This document shows positions 36,524 to 48,830 of a stretch of 64,000 nt of DNA, in pieces. Each line of letters begins with the position of its first letter. Position 1 is the first letter of the stretch. The translations under genes were made by a program, and so were the position numbers. The stretch spans positions 78,400,408 to 78,464,407 of the forward strand of contig JAKSZU010000009.1 of assembly GCA_026018925.1 (NCBI GenBank), given 5' to 3'. Below the pieces are notes generated by a model, which did not search any database, was not told the origin of the DNA, and saw only the letters and a program-made list of their open reading frames with translations. Source of the DNA: Tupaia tana. Lineage: Eukaryota > Chordata > Mammalia > Scandentia > Tupaiidae.

Positions 36524-36550
36524 AGATGATGATGATGATGTGATGATGAT
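36524..36550. repeat. (GAT)n short tandem repeat
   Basis: About nine GAT units with one interruption. Confidence 0.85.
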
Positions 36551-36679
36551 CTAGTCACAGGTTGTGCAAAACACAGCACAGGGTTAGTGTACCAAAAGTT
36601 CCAAAGTGTCTCCCAGGTCCCAAGCATGGATTCACCCTAAAGGCCTGCCCAGACTGCCCAACACTCCCCAATACTGTAC

Positions 36680-36940
36680 TTTTTTTTTTCTTGTTTTTAT
36701 TAAAGAGCCTTTATTAAAGGCTTACCAGAGAGACAGAGAGAGATATAAAATGAGAAATCATCCACCCCCAGGGGTGATGGCCATGTCAAAATTCCTCTTC
36801 CTCCATTCTCCTTTTGGGATTTTGGGCATATGCATACGTGTACCCAGCATGAATTTTTAAACCACCAGGTCTGGGACTTGAACCACATTCAACTATGTGG
36901 GAGTCCAGCGACATAAACATTATGCCATCTGCTGGTGCCC
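36680..36940 (-). mobile_element. tRNA-derived SINE between two L1s
   Basis: Poly-T start, 'ggcttaccagagagacag', end 'gccatctgctggtgccc'. It sits exactly at the boundary between two L1 elements. Confidence 0.87.
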
Positions 36941-38240
36941 TCATTACTTTTTTTTATTTTTATTTTTATTATCATCATAATCTTCTTTATATTACATTGG
37001 ATTACATATAACTTTACAGTGTATTACGTTGTTTTTTCAAAAGGGAATGCCATGCATGTCAGTCAATACAGAGACATTAATCTCCCCGCTTCAACATACA
37101 ATATCTTTTCTATGTTTTTCCCAATCATTATTATTATTATTCTAATTATTTTTTTAAAACAGTCAATCACTATTTCTCATTTTGCTTGTAAAAAGACTTT
37201 GCCCATCATGAAATACTTCTCAGACCAATTCAGTTGAGAATACTATGCATGTCCTCATGAACAGGTAATATGCCATATCTGTTTCTCACTAACGTCCAGC
37301 CTCTCTATTGTTCTCTTGCTATCTTTCTCTATCCTCTTCTCTTCACCTCCCCCATTCCACACTGTCCTATTCTCGTTAAGTACCTTCACAGATTTTATGT
37401 CCTCCAATTTTTCACTCTCTGCCATAGAGTGCAAATAGTCGGTATATATTGAATGGATACATACAATATCTTCCTTTCATAGCCTGGCTTACTTCACTCA
37501 GCAGTAGAACCTCCATATCTGACCACTTTCTATCAAATGCCAGGGTCTTGTTATTTTTTATGGCTGAGTAGTATTCCATAGAGTATATATACCACACTTT
37601 TCCAATCCATTCATCAGTTTGTGGACATTTAGGTTGGTTCCATGTCTTGGCAATTGTGAATAATGCTGCAATAATCATTGATGTGCAAGCACTTTTCTGA
37701 CTGAGCGTTCTCTTGTCTTTCAGGTAAATACCCAGAAGTGGGATTGCTGGATCAAATGGTAGTTCTATTTGTAGATCTTTGAGGAACCTCCATATTATTC
37801 TCCATAGTGGTTGAACTAGTTTACATTCCCACCAACAGTGTAGGAGGGTTCCCTTTTCACCACATTCCCGCCAACACTTATCACTTTTTATATTCTTAAT
37901 CTTTGCCATTCTGACAGGGGTTAGGTGGTATCTCATTGTTTTGTTTTTTGTTTTTTTGGGTTTTTTTGAGACGTTTTCGCTATAGGGCGCATGCACTCAC
38001 CAGACAGACAGAGAGAGACATAGAGACAGAAAGCGAGAAATCACCCCTCAGGGGGGATGGTCATGCCGCAATCCCTTCTCCTCCATTCTCCTCTCAGGAT
38101 CTTGGGCACACACGCACATGCGCCCGGCATGAGTTTTAAGCCACCAGGTCCGGGACTTGAACCGCGGGTCGACTATGTGGGAGTCCAGCGACATAGCCAT
38201 TACGCTAACTGCTGGTTCCCCCATTGTGGTTTTTAACTGC
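36941..38240 (-). mobile_element. L1 3' end, antisense arm of a 5'-inverted L1
   Basis: Antisense L1 tail and late ORF2, with a minus-strand frame at 37412-37996 that keeps ORF2 C-terminal text ([20 protein letters not shown], '[18 protein letters not shown]'). It is one of the best preserved L1 stretches here. Interrupted by a young SINE at 37940. Confidence 0.87.
37940..38221 (-). mobile_element. tRNA-derived SINE, young, in L1 ORF2
   Basis: Near-consensus reverse copy ending 'ctaactgctggttccc'. Short duplication cattgt at 37934-37939 and 38222-38227. Confidence 0.93.
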
Positions 38241-38875
38241 ATCTCCTTTATCTCCCTCCATCATCCTCATCCCCAGAACAGATAAGGACATGACAAAAAG
38301 GAAAAGTACAGACCAATATCATTGATGAATATAGATGCAAAAATTCTCAACAAGATACTCGCAAATAGTATCCAACAACATATAACAAAGATCATTCATT
38401 ACAACCAGGTAGGCTTTATACCAGGGATGCAAGTGTGGTTCAACATATGCAAGACCATAAATGTAATACACCACATTAACAGAAAGAAAGATAAAACCAT
38501 ATGATCATCTCAATTGATGCGGAGAAAGCATTTGATAAAATACAACATCCTTTTATGATTAAGACTCTCAGTAAGATTTGTATAGAAGGGTCATTTCTGA
38601 ACACAATAAAAGTAATCTATGAAAAACCTACAGCTAAGATTTTACTGAATGGGGAAAAGCTGAAAGCTTTTCCTCTGAAAACAGGTACTAGGCAAGGCTG
38701 CCCACTTTCTCCACTGCTCTTTAATGTAGTACTGGAAGTCTTAGCTATTGCAATCAGAGAAGAGAACAATATTAAAGGCATTCGAATAGGCAAAGAAGAG
38801 TTGAAAATATCTTTATTTGCAGATGACATAATGGTATACTTAGAAGACTCAAAGGTATCCCTCACTCCTTTTTGA
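38241..38875 (+). mobile_element. L1 reverse-transcriptase core, sense arm of the inverted L1
   Basis: Sense ORF2 palm region in two overlapping frames (38322-38504 and 38501-38875; one frameshift near 38504). Seen motifs: [56 protein letters not shown] and the intact catalytic [13 protein letters not shown]. The rest of ORF2 is absent, so it cannot act. Its partner is the antisense arm at 36941-38240. Confidence 0.9.
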
Positions 38876-40140
38876 AAAATATTTTCTTTTCTTACTATAT
38901 ATTTTAAATAATCTGTATTCAAGGTTACAGTCATTTTTCTGTCTTATCAACAATTCTACTATCAATGCATTCTAACATATTTTTCATGTCATTAACTATA
39001 TTCTTTAGCTCCAGTATTTTAGAAAAATGATTTCAGCCTCTCTAGTAAATTTCTTTTTTAAGTTTATGAAAGAAATGAGAATGCTCAAGAAGATCTTGTC
39101 ATGTTACAACCCACCCCCCATTATTCAGCCTCCAGACAACAAGATCACAGGTAAATGTGCATGCCTAATGTGTTTAAGGTAAAACTAGTATATAAAATAT
39201 GGTATTTCATATGCCTCCAGCCTTGAAGAGTGGTGCTTTAGCACCTCCAGCACCTTTGCTGGGCTTCTGTTACATTTTTTATTTTGTTCATTATTTTCTC
39301 AATTTTATCAAGCCGTTTCTCTATATTCCCTTGAAATTCACTAAACTTCCTTATAAGTTGTTTTGAATTCTTTGTCAGGAAGTTTGTAAGTCTTCATTTG
39401 AGGAGGGCCAATTTGCTGGGAAACAAAAAATGTATTATTTTGGTAGCAATAGGTCTTCTTAATTTTTCACATTTCTTGTTTCCATACCTTGATTTCTGTA
39501 TGTTTGGTAGAGCTGTCATTGATTCCAGACTTTACAGCCTGGTTTCAATGGAGAAAGAATTTTCTCTCATGGAAGGGGCTTGCGGTGGGTACTAGTTAGG
39601 TGAGGGTGCAACAATTCTGAAACTGGTCAGAATGCAGTAGTGTAGTCTTTGTGCAGCTCTGTCAGATCAGACCCGTGCTGAAGATTTCAGGGATCTTCAG
39701 CAGAGAATGTTGTGGATGTCTGTGGCAGCAGTCATAGCTGTTCAGTTCTTTGATAGTGATGACTGCTCTACTTCTCAAATCCTATCTTCTCCCTCTCAGG
39801 AAGTTGTGGATGAGAGCCCTCTTAACATTGGGTTTAGCTTGAAGGCCTACTCACAGTGGTGGTGTACTGGTGTTTGAAAAAGTGGCATTTGTGGAATAGC
39901 TACAGAACAGAGGTCTAAAGCATGGGTAGATGTAAAAGGACTACAGCTCTGTGGTCTAGGGTGGTAATGGCACCAGCACCAGAAGGGACATAGGCATCGT
40001 TGTTGCCAAGTGTATAATATGCAATGCTTGCATGTTTATAAAATAGTATGATAGCCAAGGATGGGAGCATGGTGTGTGCACAGCTACAGTGGCTCTAAGG
40101 ATGGAGATGTGCTTTACTTTCTATGTTAGCTAAACTAGTA
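38876..40140 (-). mobile_element. Old L1 5' region, antisense (right part of second nest)
   Basis: Text such as 'ttgaattctttgtcaggaa' and 'ctttagctccagtatttta' is typical of antisense old-L1 ORF1 and 5' UTR. Probably the continuation of 28300-30330. The right limit is uncertain. Confidence 0.6.
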
Positions 40141-42489
40141 TAGAACATAAAGATATGAAGACAAATCTTATTTTCAAATGTTTTTCTTTCATCAGTTTTA
40201 TATTCGTAACAACAAGCACACATATTTATTCATTATTTTTATATTGACATCTTTCTGGATATAGTATTATTTTTTTAAATCCCATTTATTGATATTTTCC
40301 TTGAACTAGAGAGAGAGTAAAAGAAAGAGAGAAATTAAACTATCTGAATGAAATACTGAAATAGAAGTAAAAGGGTGGGAAAGAGCTTTGGGCCTTATGA
40401 TTGTGTGTTGGTGTGGAGGGGAGTATTCTCCATATGAGATCAATATGATTCAATTAATATCATTGAAAGTGCAAATCAAACTCTTTCAGTTCATCGAAGC
40501 AAGTCCATAGTTGTGGAACCACAACCACAAACTGTCTTGACTTCCACGTGAATGGTGGGAAAGATTTGGACACTTCCTTAAATCTGCTATAGTCCCCTTC
40601 ATTGATTTGGATATATAATGAAAGAGATTATGATCAGTTCTCACTGGCGAGTCTGAGACAGGGTAGTCCTTCTAAGGTGCTACCCAATCCTGCCTGATTT
40701 CCCCTTATGAGAGATTAAAAGGACTCTTGAAAATATATTAGACTTTTTCCTGCTGTTACAACTGTATCTGGATATGCAGGATACCTGGTTTCTTGAGCTT
40801 TTAATAATTCCTGACTTCCTGCATCACCTTTCCAAGCTAATTTTAACAGGATTGGACTTTTTTGAAGGATGCAAAAACACTTGTCTGAATTATAAAAAGG
40901 AAATTAAAAGCCACAGTTACAAATGAACTTCAAGAATATTGAATGCATATTGATGTTATTCATTTTTACATTGCCCCGTTCTCTTCCAACTACTCATGAA
41001 AAGGATCTTTTACAGTGTTTAAGACTATAATTTGCTTATCTGTATAAATTCTTATTCATTCACTGAATTTTGGAGCCCTTGCAAACCCTAGGATTAGGAA
41101 GTGTAAAGAGAGCATCTCTACATTGATACTGAAAAATGTGGATCTAAAAGTCTTGAGATCGAATTCCAAGAGCATATCCCAATTGACCAAGACATCCATA
41201 TGATGTTAAATGAGATGTCTAGAATCTTGCATTGAAAGATTCTCAATTAAATTTAATAAAATCCAATAGTTTCTGGAGTTTACAAGGGTGCTACCATCAC
41301 TTCATTTCTCAGTTTTTTTACTATCCCAAATAATCAACCTCTTTTAAGAATAGAAAGAGTGTGATCCACACAATACCTAGCATGCTAGGAGTTAAACAAC
41401 ACTCACTTTAATCTTAATTCTGGCCTATCAAACCAAATTCAATTTTTAATTTTGCAATGTAAGTCTCAAAAACTGTGATTGGGCCAACTAACAAATGATA
41501 CCAAAATGATTCTCGACAAAGTGGACACTTAGTGATGCAAACTATAGTTTGTAAGATAAAATACTATGGTGTTAATAGTAACCTTTGAAGTACGAGGGCA
41601 AGACATAAAAGGTGTCAAAGATCCAGTGATAATACAGTCTAATCTTTGGAGGCTAATGATCCTAATGAACCCAGCAACGTATACCCTGAACTTTAGCATT
41701 AGGCAAAGGCAAGCTTATTTGAATAGTTTGACTTTTAATTTCTCATTTTACTTGTAATAATTTTTGATGACTATTTCTTAGGTTTTTTTTTTTCTTTACT
41801 TCTCTGATACTACTTTATTCTGGTTTGAGTTTTATATTTCTAGCATTTCATTTTTGTTTGCTCTTTGCTGACTCTTCTCCCTCTACCTGACCTCTAAACA
41901 TTAGTGACATTCAAGACTCAGTCTTAAACTCTCTTCTCACTTCTCTTCTAGGTAATCTCATCCATAGCTCTGAATTCCATCAATATGCCAATAATTCCCA
42001 GATGTATGCATGCAATTCTGATTTCTTCCTCAAATTTTGATCTTATATAAACAAATGTCTACTTGATATATTCCACAGTGACTTCTCAACTCCCATAAAC
42101 TGTTGCCATTAAGCAGAAATTCAGTATATATAAATCTTCTCTTTTTAAAGAGAACTTGGACATTTGAACTTCCAGGTAAAATTTGCAAATTTTAAAAAGT
42201 CTTTAGGCTAAATCTTGCCCTCATGTCACTAGCTTATTGAATTTATTACAATCAGAAGTCTTACTTTGTAATAGTACAATCCTATTATATGCTAAATGAC
42301 ACGAAGTTTTAATAGTACAAAGACGGAAGCTTTGTGACTTTCTCCAGCAACTTTCAGAAACCCAGGTATAGAAACAGAAAGTGGGTATTACCTAAGGATG
42401 AGAAATGATAAGGCAGAAATAGCAATAATAAGCCAAGTAATTCTAGGTTATAAGTTATTTCTTTGTGCCTCTTAAAAGTAGCACCATGC
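40141..42489. other. Non-repeat DNA, nothing assigned
   Basis: AT-rich. No exon with matching splice sites, RNA gene or recognisable transposon was found on either strand. A plus-strand open frame of 63 codons at 41566-41757 has no supporting signal. Confidence 0.4.
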
Positions 42490-42766
42490 GGGACCAGCAG
42501 TTAGTGTAATGGCTATGTTGCTGGACTCCCATGTAGGCGACCGCAGTTCGAGTCCCGGACCCGGTGGCTTAAACTCACGCCGGGCGCGTGTGCATGCATG
42601 CCCAAGATCCCGAGAGGAGAATGGAGGAGAAAGGATTGCGGCGTGGCCATCCCCTCTGGGGGGGTGATTTCTCGCTTTCTATCTCTCTCTCTCTCTCTGT
42701 CTGTCTGGCGAACGCACACGCCCTAAAGCAAAAAAAAAAACCTCTCCAAAAAATAAATAAATAAAT
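42490..42766 (+). mobile_element. tRNA-derived SINE, young type
   Basis: Full length with (AAAT)n tail. Target duplication aagtagca(c/t)catgc before 42490 and at 42767-42780. Confidence 0.94.
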
Positions 42767-42780
42767 AAGTAGCATCATGC

Positions 42781-43700
42781 AACTGATAGTCACTAACAAC
42801 TATGTGTTCAATAGTAAAAGAAGAAAACACCAATCAATACAGTCTTATTGGATTATTGAATTTATTAGTGCTCTCATTAAAGTCATAAAGGACTCTTTGT
42901 TTCTCAAACATTTGGAAGAGATAGCATTTTAGTTTTTTTGAATTTTATTAATATAACAAAATTGATGATTATTCATAGGACCCTACTTTGTAAACAAATT
43001 CTAAGTCTTATTTTTGTTTTAGATGTCAGGATAATAAAAATAAAGTCAGAACACTATTTACAGACATATGTCTTATGAGACTAGCAATTAGTGTGCCCCA
43101 TTTTTTGAAAAATAGTGAATATTTACTTTATTTAATATAAAATCATAATTAACATCTCTTAAAATATCTCTGAAAAACATTAATTCTCATTTCAAGACAG
43201 AGAGGACCAACTTAGAATATGGAAAATCTAAGTCACATCTTCTATTCCAAGCAACACATGATAAATTCTTATTTGATATTTATTTTAGTAGAATTGAAAA
43301 TTGTATCAATTCTCACAGCCTTGGATTCAAGTTAATTTTTTGTCCTTTTTTTCAATGATTCAAATTCTGATGATTCCATCTTGTGGTGAAAATTAGAATA
43401 GGTTCTGTGCACTTTGTATTTTGTTTTGTTTGTTTTGTCTATGTAAAGGTCTGAAATAAAACTCACTGTAAAAAAAAAAATCAAAATTTTGCAACTTAGT
43501 TATCTCAGAAGTATTTTAATATATTGCAATTTCTCTCAAAAAGTCTATAGGTAGTAGGAAAATAAGGCACATAAGCAGATATTTTAATATAGTGTGACTA
43601 ATACAAAAAGAAAGATTTATACAAGAAACAATAGTGGCACAAAGGAAGTGTTTGTTACCTTTCACCTCTTGAGAAGATAAGTTAGAAAATAGTACTGTTT
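42781..43700. other. Non-repeat AT-rich DNA, nothing seen
   Basis: No exon, RNA gene or recognisable mobile element. Confidence 0.4.
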
Positions 43701-43952
43701 GGGTCCAGCCCTGTAGCCTGGTGGCTAAGGGAATCAGATCCCATATGACCATCCATGTAGTTCAAATCCCAGCCTCAGAAGTTTGAAAAACACACTGGAT
43801 ACATGTGTATGTGTGTCCAAAACCCCAACAGGATGGAGAAATGGAGAAAAATGAATTTCAGTGTGACCCCCCACCCCATTTGAAGGTGCTTCCTTCCTAT
43901 CCCTCTCTGTCCATCTCTCTCTGGCAATTATATGCACCATATAGGAAAAAAA
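43701..43952 (+). mobile_element. tRNA-derived SINE, older subfamily
   Basis: Head 'gggtccagccctgtagcc' with 'gtggctaaggg', body 'gaaggtgcttccttcc', tail 'gcaccatataggaaaa'. Confidence 0.82.
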
Positions 43953-45721
43953 AGAGTATTATCTAGTTGATCTTTCAAGTTAGGATGCTTGGGTGAAAAT
44001 ACTAAACTATGATTATGTGAGAAGAGAAGCTTAATCTCAGAATACTTTTGGAAGCAGAATGACAAGTCCTCAAAACTGGGATCAGAGACAAAGGACTAAG
44101 GCAAATTTAAGGAGTCAAACTTGAGAGCTAAGCAGGGATAATATTTCCAAGGATGATACTATAAAGGATCAATAGATGGCACTATGCAAAAAGGAAATGG
44201 TGTATAAAATTTATAAACATGATTAAGAGCTGGTAGAATGGAATTTGTAAGCAGAGCAAAGGGCTTAGACTTCCAATAGAACTGGTATGTTAAGTGTTTT
44301 CCAAGTTAGGTAAAATACAAATAGTGAAAAATAAAAGACACATTAAGAGCCCCCAAAAAAGGAAACATTGTCTGTAAATAGCAAATAATTATTTTTAAAA
44401 AGATACGGTAACAAGTAAAGCTAAAGTAATGACCTTGCGCTCTCTGAGCCCAAAATCAAGGAGTGGATCTAGGAATTAGTCATCCACAAGGACCTGGGAG
44501 TTGAAAGTATTCCATGTACATTTGGAGACTAGTGTCATTCTTACTGAGTAAAATCAAGATTTTGGATGAGACACCCCTACTCCTGAAAGAAATTTTAAAA
44601 AGCTGCTAACCATCTGCCTCAGGCAGATTACGTGAAGTGACATTTCTTGGAAGGCTCAGAAATATGGACCACAGAATCATGAGCAGAAACTGAATCAAGC
44701 CTATGAAGTCTGAATGAATGAATCTGAAATATGTTCAACATGACTGTGAGACAGCAAACCTGAACCATTACTATATCCTATATAGCAGACACTATCAGTG
44801 TTGCACACTGACTTGACTACCAAATGCCAAAAATAGTATTTCTTTTCCTCTGCATTTGAAGCACTCATATGATAAACATCCAACAAGTCAGAAGTGCTAA
44901 GGAACTGTCCACAAGTAGCCTTCAATTAATGACTAACATAAATTGATAGACAAATATCCCAGCTCCCTTGTATCTTCAGAGGCCTAAGTCTGAGGTGAGC
45001 ATTTTACACTAGATTCCAGAAGATGAATAAATTTTCATTTATTCACAGTGATAATTTGCCTGATAAGAAACTCTTTGGCTACCTTACCTTCTCTGTATCA
45101 CTTTCTTATCACCTTTACAGGTTTTCCTTGGATTACCTTAAAAATAAACTATTTAAACTGGAATCTTTGTCTCATATTTTAATTCTTAGGTAGCCCAAAC
45201 TAAGACACACTGATCTGGGACTGTGGTTGTCTGGAGACCAGGAAGATATAAGAGAAAAACTTCTAGAAAGGAAGACATATAGAGGAAAACAAAGAAGAAG
45301 AAAAAGAACTGGGCCAATTCAAAAGCAAACAAAATAGTGGAATAGTCTTAAAAGATTTTAAAACGTGTGTTTAGGATACTCATAGAGATGAATGAATGAA
45401 TATAACTTATAATTAGAATCAAAATAGAGAAGCAAGCAGAAACAAAGCAAGATATATAAAATAATCTACTAGAAACTTTAGAAAAAAAACAGTAATAAAA
45501 AAGGGTTAATAGGATACATTTTTTACAGGATTTTGAAGAAAAAAAATGAAAAAAATTGGAAGATAGTACTGAGGAATTAATCCATAATACCCCACATAGT
45601 AAAAAAGGTATATGAAATGGCTCTTAAAAAATGATTATAAACTGAAAGGTGCCAGTCTACATTTATTAGGAGTTCCAAAAGGAAGTAATAAGGGAATGGT
45701 GAACAAGAGATATTTGAAGAG
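43953..45721. other. Non-repeat DNA with possible old LTR or LINE traces
   Basis: Around 45150-45215 the text 'ctttgtctcatattttaat' and 'agcccaaactaagacac' resembles the 3' end of an old mammalian LTR. Around 45530-45700 there is weak L1/HAL1-like text. Neither can be delimited by eye. Confidence 0.3.
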
Positions 45722-45995
45722 GGGAACAGCAGTTGGCACAATGGCTATGTCGCTGGACTCCCATGTAGTCAACTGCGGTTTGAGTCCTGGACCTGGTTGC
45801 TTAAACTCACACCGGGTACATGTGCATGCATGCCCAAGATCCCAAGAGGAGAATGGAGAACAAATTGCAGCGTGGCCACCCCCCCAGGGGGGTGATTTCT
45901 TGTTTTCTGTCTCTCTGTCTCTCTCTGTCTTTCTGGCGAGTGCCCATGTCCTATAGTAAAAACCTCTCAAAAAAAAAAAAAAGAGAGAGAGAGAG
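45722..45995 (+). mobile_element. tRNA-derived SINE, young to intermediate
   Basis: 'gggaacagcagttggcac' head, B box ggtttgagtcc, hairpin ccccccaggggggtg, tail with (GA)n. The target 'gagat..ttgaa.ag' flanks it. Confidence 0.9.
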
Positions 45996-45999
45996 AGAT

Positions 46000-46800
46000 T
46001 TGAAAAGTGTAAGAGTGTTTTTCTGCTTTGGAAAATTGGAAAGAAATATGAATTCTCAAAATATAGTCCATATATTAATATTAATCTCGATAAATAGAAA
46101 GCAAACTACACCCACATATATCAGAAAGATAACACTTGAGGAAAAAAATTTAAAAGCTAACATAATAAAGAAGTAGAACTTAAAGCAAAAATAGAAATAA
46201 TAATAAGAGAGATGGTACATACAAATTAAAGGATAATTTATAAAGAAGATAATTCAACCAATAATTTATTTTATTTTTAGAAAGTTTTCACTATAGGGTT
46301 TGCTAGAGAGAAAGAGAGACAGAAAGTGAGAAATCACCCACTAGGAGGTATGTCCATGCAATTCCTTCTCCTCCATTCTACTCTCATGATCTTGGGCACA
46401 CATGCACATGCATCTGGCATGCATTTCAAGCCTCTAGGTCCAGGACTTGAACTGCAAACAGCCACATGGGAGTCCAACATCTTAACCACTAGGCCACCTG
46501 CTAGCCTCAACCAGTAATTTTTATATAACTGATGATAAAAAGTAAAGATATACAAAACTAAAACTGACAGAATTAAAATTATAAATTTGCATATTTATAA
46601 CCGCAGTAGAGGATTTTAAAATTTCTCTACACACACACAAAAAAAAAACAAACAAAAAAAAACAATAGATGAAGAACACTGACAATCTATTAGGATGTAA
46701 AATATTTGAAGGTGAAAAATAACAAGATCCATTGGAAAGATCAGGTTGAAAGAATCTCAGACTGCAAAACATTTCCAGAAAGTTTTAGTCATGCTGAAGT
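46000..46800 (+). mobile_element. Probable old L1 ORF2 fragment, with SINE
   Basis: Text such as 'acaaaactaaaactgacag' and 'aaattataaatttgcatat' is L1 endonuclease-region-like but heavily decayed. Boundaries are guesses. Confidence 0.35.
46268..46506 (-). mobile_element. tRNA-derived SINE, reverse
   Basis: Ends 'ccacctgctagcc'. Target duplication tcaacca(a/g)taattt at 46254-46267 and 46507-46520. Confidence 0.9.
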
Positions 46801-47127
46801 AGAATCTTTGACTTACTACTGATCATAAATTTTGTGTTGCTCAAGATTGGGCTGTTGCTAGTACCCCACTCTACTCCAACACTGGCTAAGAGTAGCCCAA
46901 AGGAAACTTGACTTGAATTGTCACATAGATGGAATAAATATTTCTTGTATCTTACCAAAGACTATACACTCTCTATTATTTAGATGTAGATATTCTGATA
47001 CACAGAAAATCTTTGAGAATTCACCACTAGTCAAAAGAGAACCTTGACAAATAGAAATAAATGACACATGGTCATCTACTTTATGTTGAAAAAACAATGG
47101 CCTAAGTGATAATATATACATATTCTT

Positions 47128-47391
47128 TTTTTTTTTTTAAGAGGTTTTTCGCTATAGCGCACGTGCGCTCGCCAGACAGACAGAGAGAGACATAGAGACA
47201 GAAAGCGAGAAATCACCCCCCAGGGGGGATGGTCACGCCGCAATCCCTTCTCCTCCATTCTCCTCTCGGGATCTTGGGCACGCACGCACACGCGCCCGGC
47301 GTGAGTTGTAAGCCACCGGGTCCGAGATGCGAACCGCGGTCGACTACGTGGGAGTCCAGCGACATAGCCATTACGCTAACTGCTGGTTCCC
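47128..47391 (-). mobile_element. Very young tRNA-derived SINE
   Basis: Near-identical to the copy at 16928-17226, CpGs intact. The target (ata)tatacatattctt is repeated at about 47111-47127 and 47392-47408. Confidence 0.95.
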
Positions 47392-47424
47392 GATATATAC
47401 ATATTCTTAAGCAATAGCCAATCA

Positions 47425-48160
47425 CCTACCAGGCTAATCAGAAACCTGAAAGTAAAGGGACTTTGGAAGACTAAAGACAAAGAGGTCTGTGGTAGAGGCG
47501 TGTGGATGATTATATGGGAGTGGGCACTAAGCGGAAAGACTTTTGCACCATATAATAATGGCCTTCAAAGACTATCCACATGGGGGACCAGCAGTTAGCA
47601 TAATGGCTATGTTGCTGGACTCCCATGTAGTTGACCGTGGTTCGCGTCCCAGACCTGGTGGCTTAAAACTCACGCCAGGCACGTGTGTATGCGTGCCCAA
47701 GATCCCAAGAGGAGAATGGAGGAGAAGGGATTGTGGCATGGCCATCCCCCCTGGGGGGTGATTTCTCGCTTTCTGTCTCTCTGTCTCTCTCTGTCTGTCT
47801 GGCGAGCGCACATGCCCTATAGCAAAAACCTCTCAAAAAAAAAAAAAAAAAAAAGAAAAAACTATCCACATGGAAGGAGCACTAAACAAACATGTAGACA
47901 AATTGACTTAGCCACTTGGCATTAGCCAACTTTGTTTTGTTCACTAAAGACCTGGCACTATGAGTGCATGAGTAGAATGGGCAAGGTTGCAGAGAGAGAA
48001 ACTATGCATGAACTCCATTTTATCAAGATCCACCTAGCTACTGCTACTTCTCAATGTCCAACCAGCTGACAAGAAAGTCAACAATAACATGCTATAGACT
48101 AATCAGTCACTTGGTGGTAAGTTGACTACACTGGGCTCCCTCTGTCTATTTATTGATCTT
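47425..48160 (+). mobile_element. Decayed endogenous retrovirus pol remnant
   Basis: The plus strand around the SINE at 47584 reads, across several frames, as the RNase H to integrase part of a gammaretrovirus-like pol gene. The best stretch is at about 48030-48150, with spaced Cys and Trp/Pro positions as in the integrase N-terminal and linker region. It is split by a SINE and broken by many stops and frameshifts, with no long frame, so it is a non-functional fossil. The family call rests on reading the translation by eye. No LTR of the same element was found next to it. Confidence 0.55.
47584..47857 (+). mobile_element. tRNA-derived SINE, young, in the pol remnant
   Basis: Full length. Target actatccacatgg duplicated at 47571-47583 and 47861-47873. 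Forms an inverted pair with 47128-47391. Confidence 0.95.
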
Positions 48161-48164
48161 CATA

Positions 48165-48540
48165 GTTTGCTTTCCATTGCTAGAACTGAATAACATGGAT
48201 GGAGTTAATTTATAAAAAAAAAATAGAGGTTTATTTTGCTCATGGTTTTAGATACTAGTAAGTCAAAGAGCATGATACCAAGGATCCATGGCAGAAGGTG
48301 TCACATGGCAAGAGTTCAGGAGTTATGCATGTCCAAAATCAAGAGACAGGCTATTTCATAGCAATCCACTCTTGTGATAACCCATCAATCTATTAATCTA
48401 TTTGTTAATTAATTTATGAATTATTCAGCTCCTCAAACTATTACAATGATAGTTAAGTTTCAACATGAGTTTTGTCAGGGATATTCAAATAGCATCCTCT
48501 TAGGGAGAGATGCCTGACTATTCTACGTATGGGTTTATTT
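48165..48540 (-). mobile_element. MaLR-type solo LTR, antisense
   Basis: On the minus strand it reads 'aaactcatgttgaaactta' near the start and 'ccatgtgacaccttctgcc' in the middle, ending with an AATAAACCTCT-like polyadenylation region (plus strand 'agaggtttattttgctcat'). These are hallmarks of MST/MLT1 LTRs. Boundaries approximate. Confidence 0.75.
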
Positions 48541-48830
48541 TTTCTGTTGAGCAGGCCTTAACTAATATAATTAAATTGGAACTTATAGAATAGCAGATGT
48601 TAAATGTTTGAATGGGTTAATTACTATGAGATTCACTGATTATATCATATACCACACAATCTACCATCATCCAGTACCACAGAATTTTGGAACCACAAAA
48701 TACCCTAAATAGTCAAAGGAATATTGAGAAAGAACCACAACGTTGGAAGCATCATTCTTCATGATTTTAAAATGTATTAGAAAGCACATTAATTAAGACA
48801 ATATGGTACTGTAATAAAAACAGACATATA

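Larger units (their letters stand above)
30331..36679 (-). mobile_element. Near full-length L1, antisense, decayed
   Basis: Antisense from 3' UTR (30340) through ORF2 to the 5' region (36679). The ORF2 start survives as an open frame on the minus strand at 34855-35280, with endonuclease-type text (ITLYINGLNYPIKRHRQVEW, then 'LVNIYAPNNRAPKYIKER'). Elsewhere stops and frameshifts break it. Split by another L1 at 32883-33671. About 1.4 kb lies 5' of ORF2, including a 45-base poly-T at 36265-36309 and a GAT repeat at 36524-36550. Confidence 0.87.

Noticed and set aside
36524-36550. Direct repeats considered as a CRISPR-like or regulatory array
   Set aside because: Simple GAT trinucleotide repeat in L1 5' DNA of a mammal.
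37412-37996. 194-codon minus-strand frame, the longest in the window
   Set aside because: Not a host gene: it is the L1 ORF2 C-terminal region running into a SINE.
43953-45215. Possible old LTR ending near 45215
   Set aside because: Only a short 3'-end resemblance; no TG start, duplication or partner LTR found.
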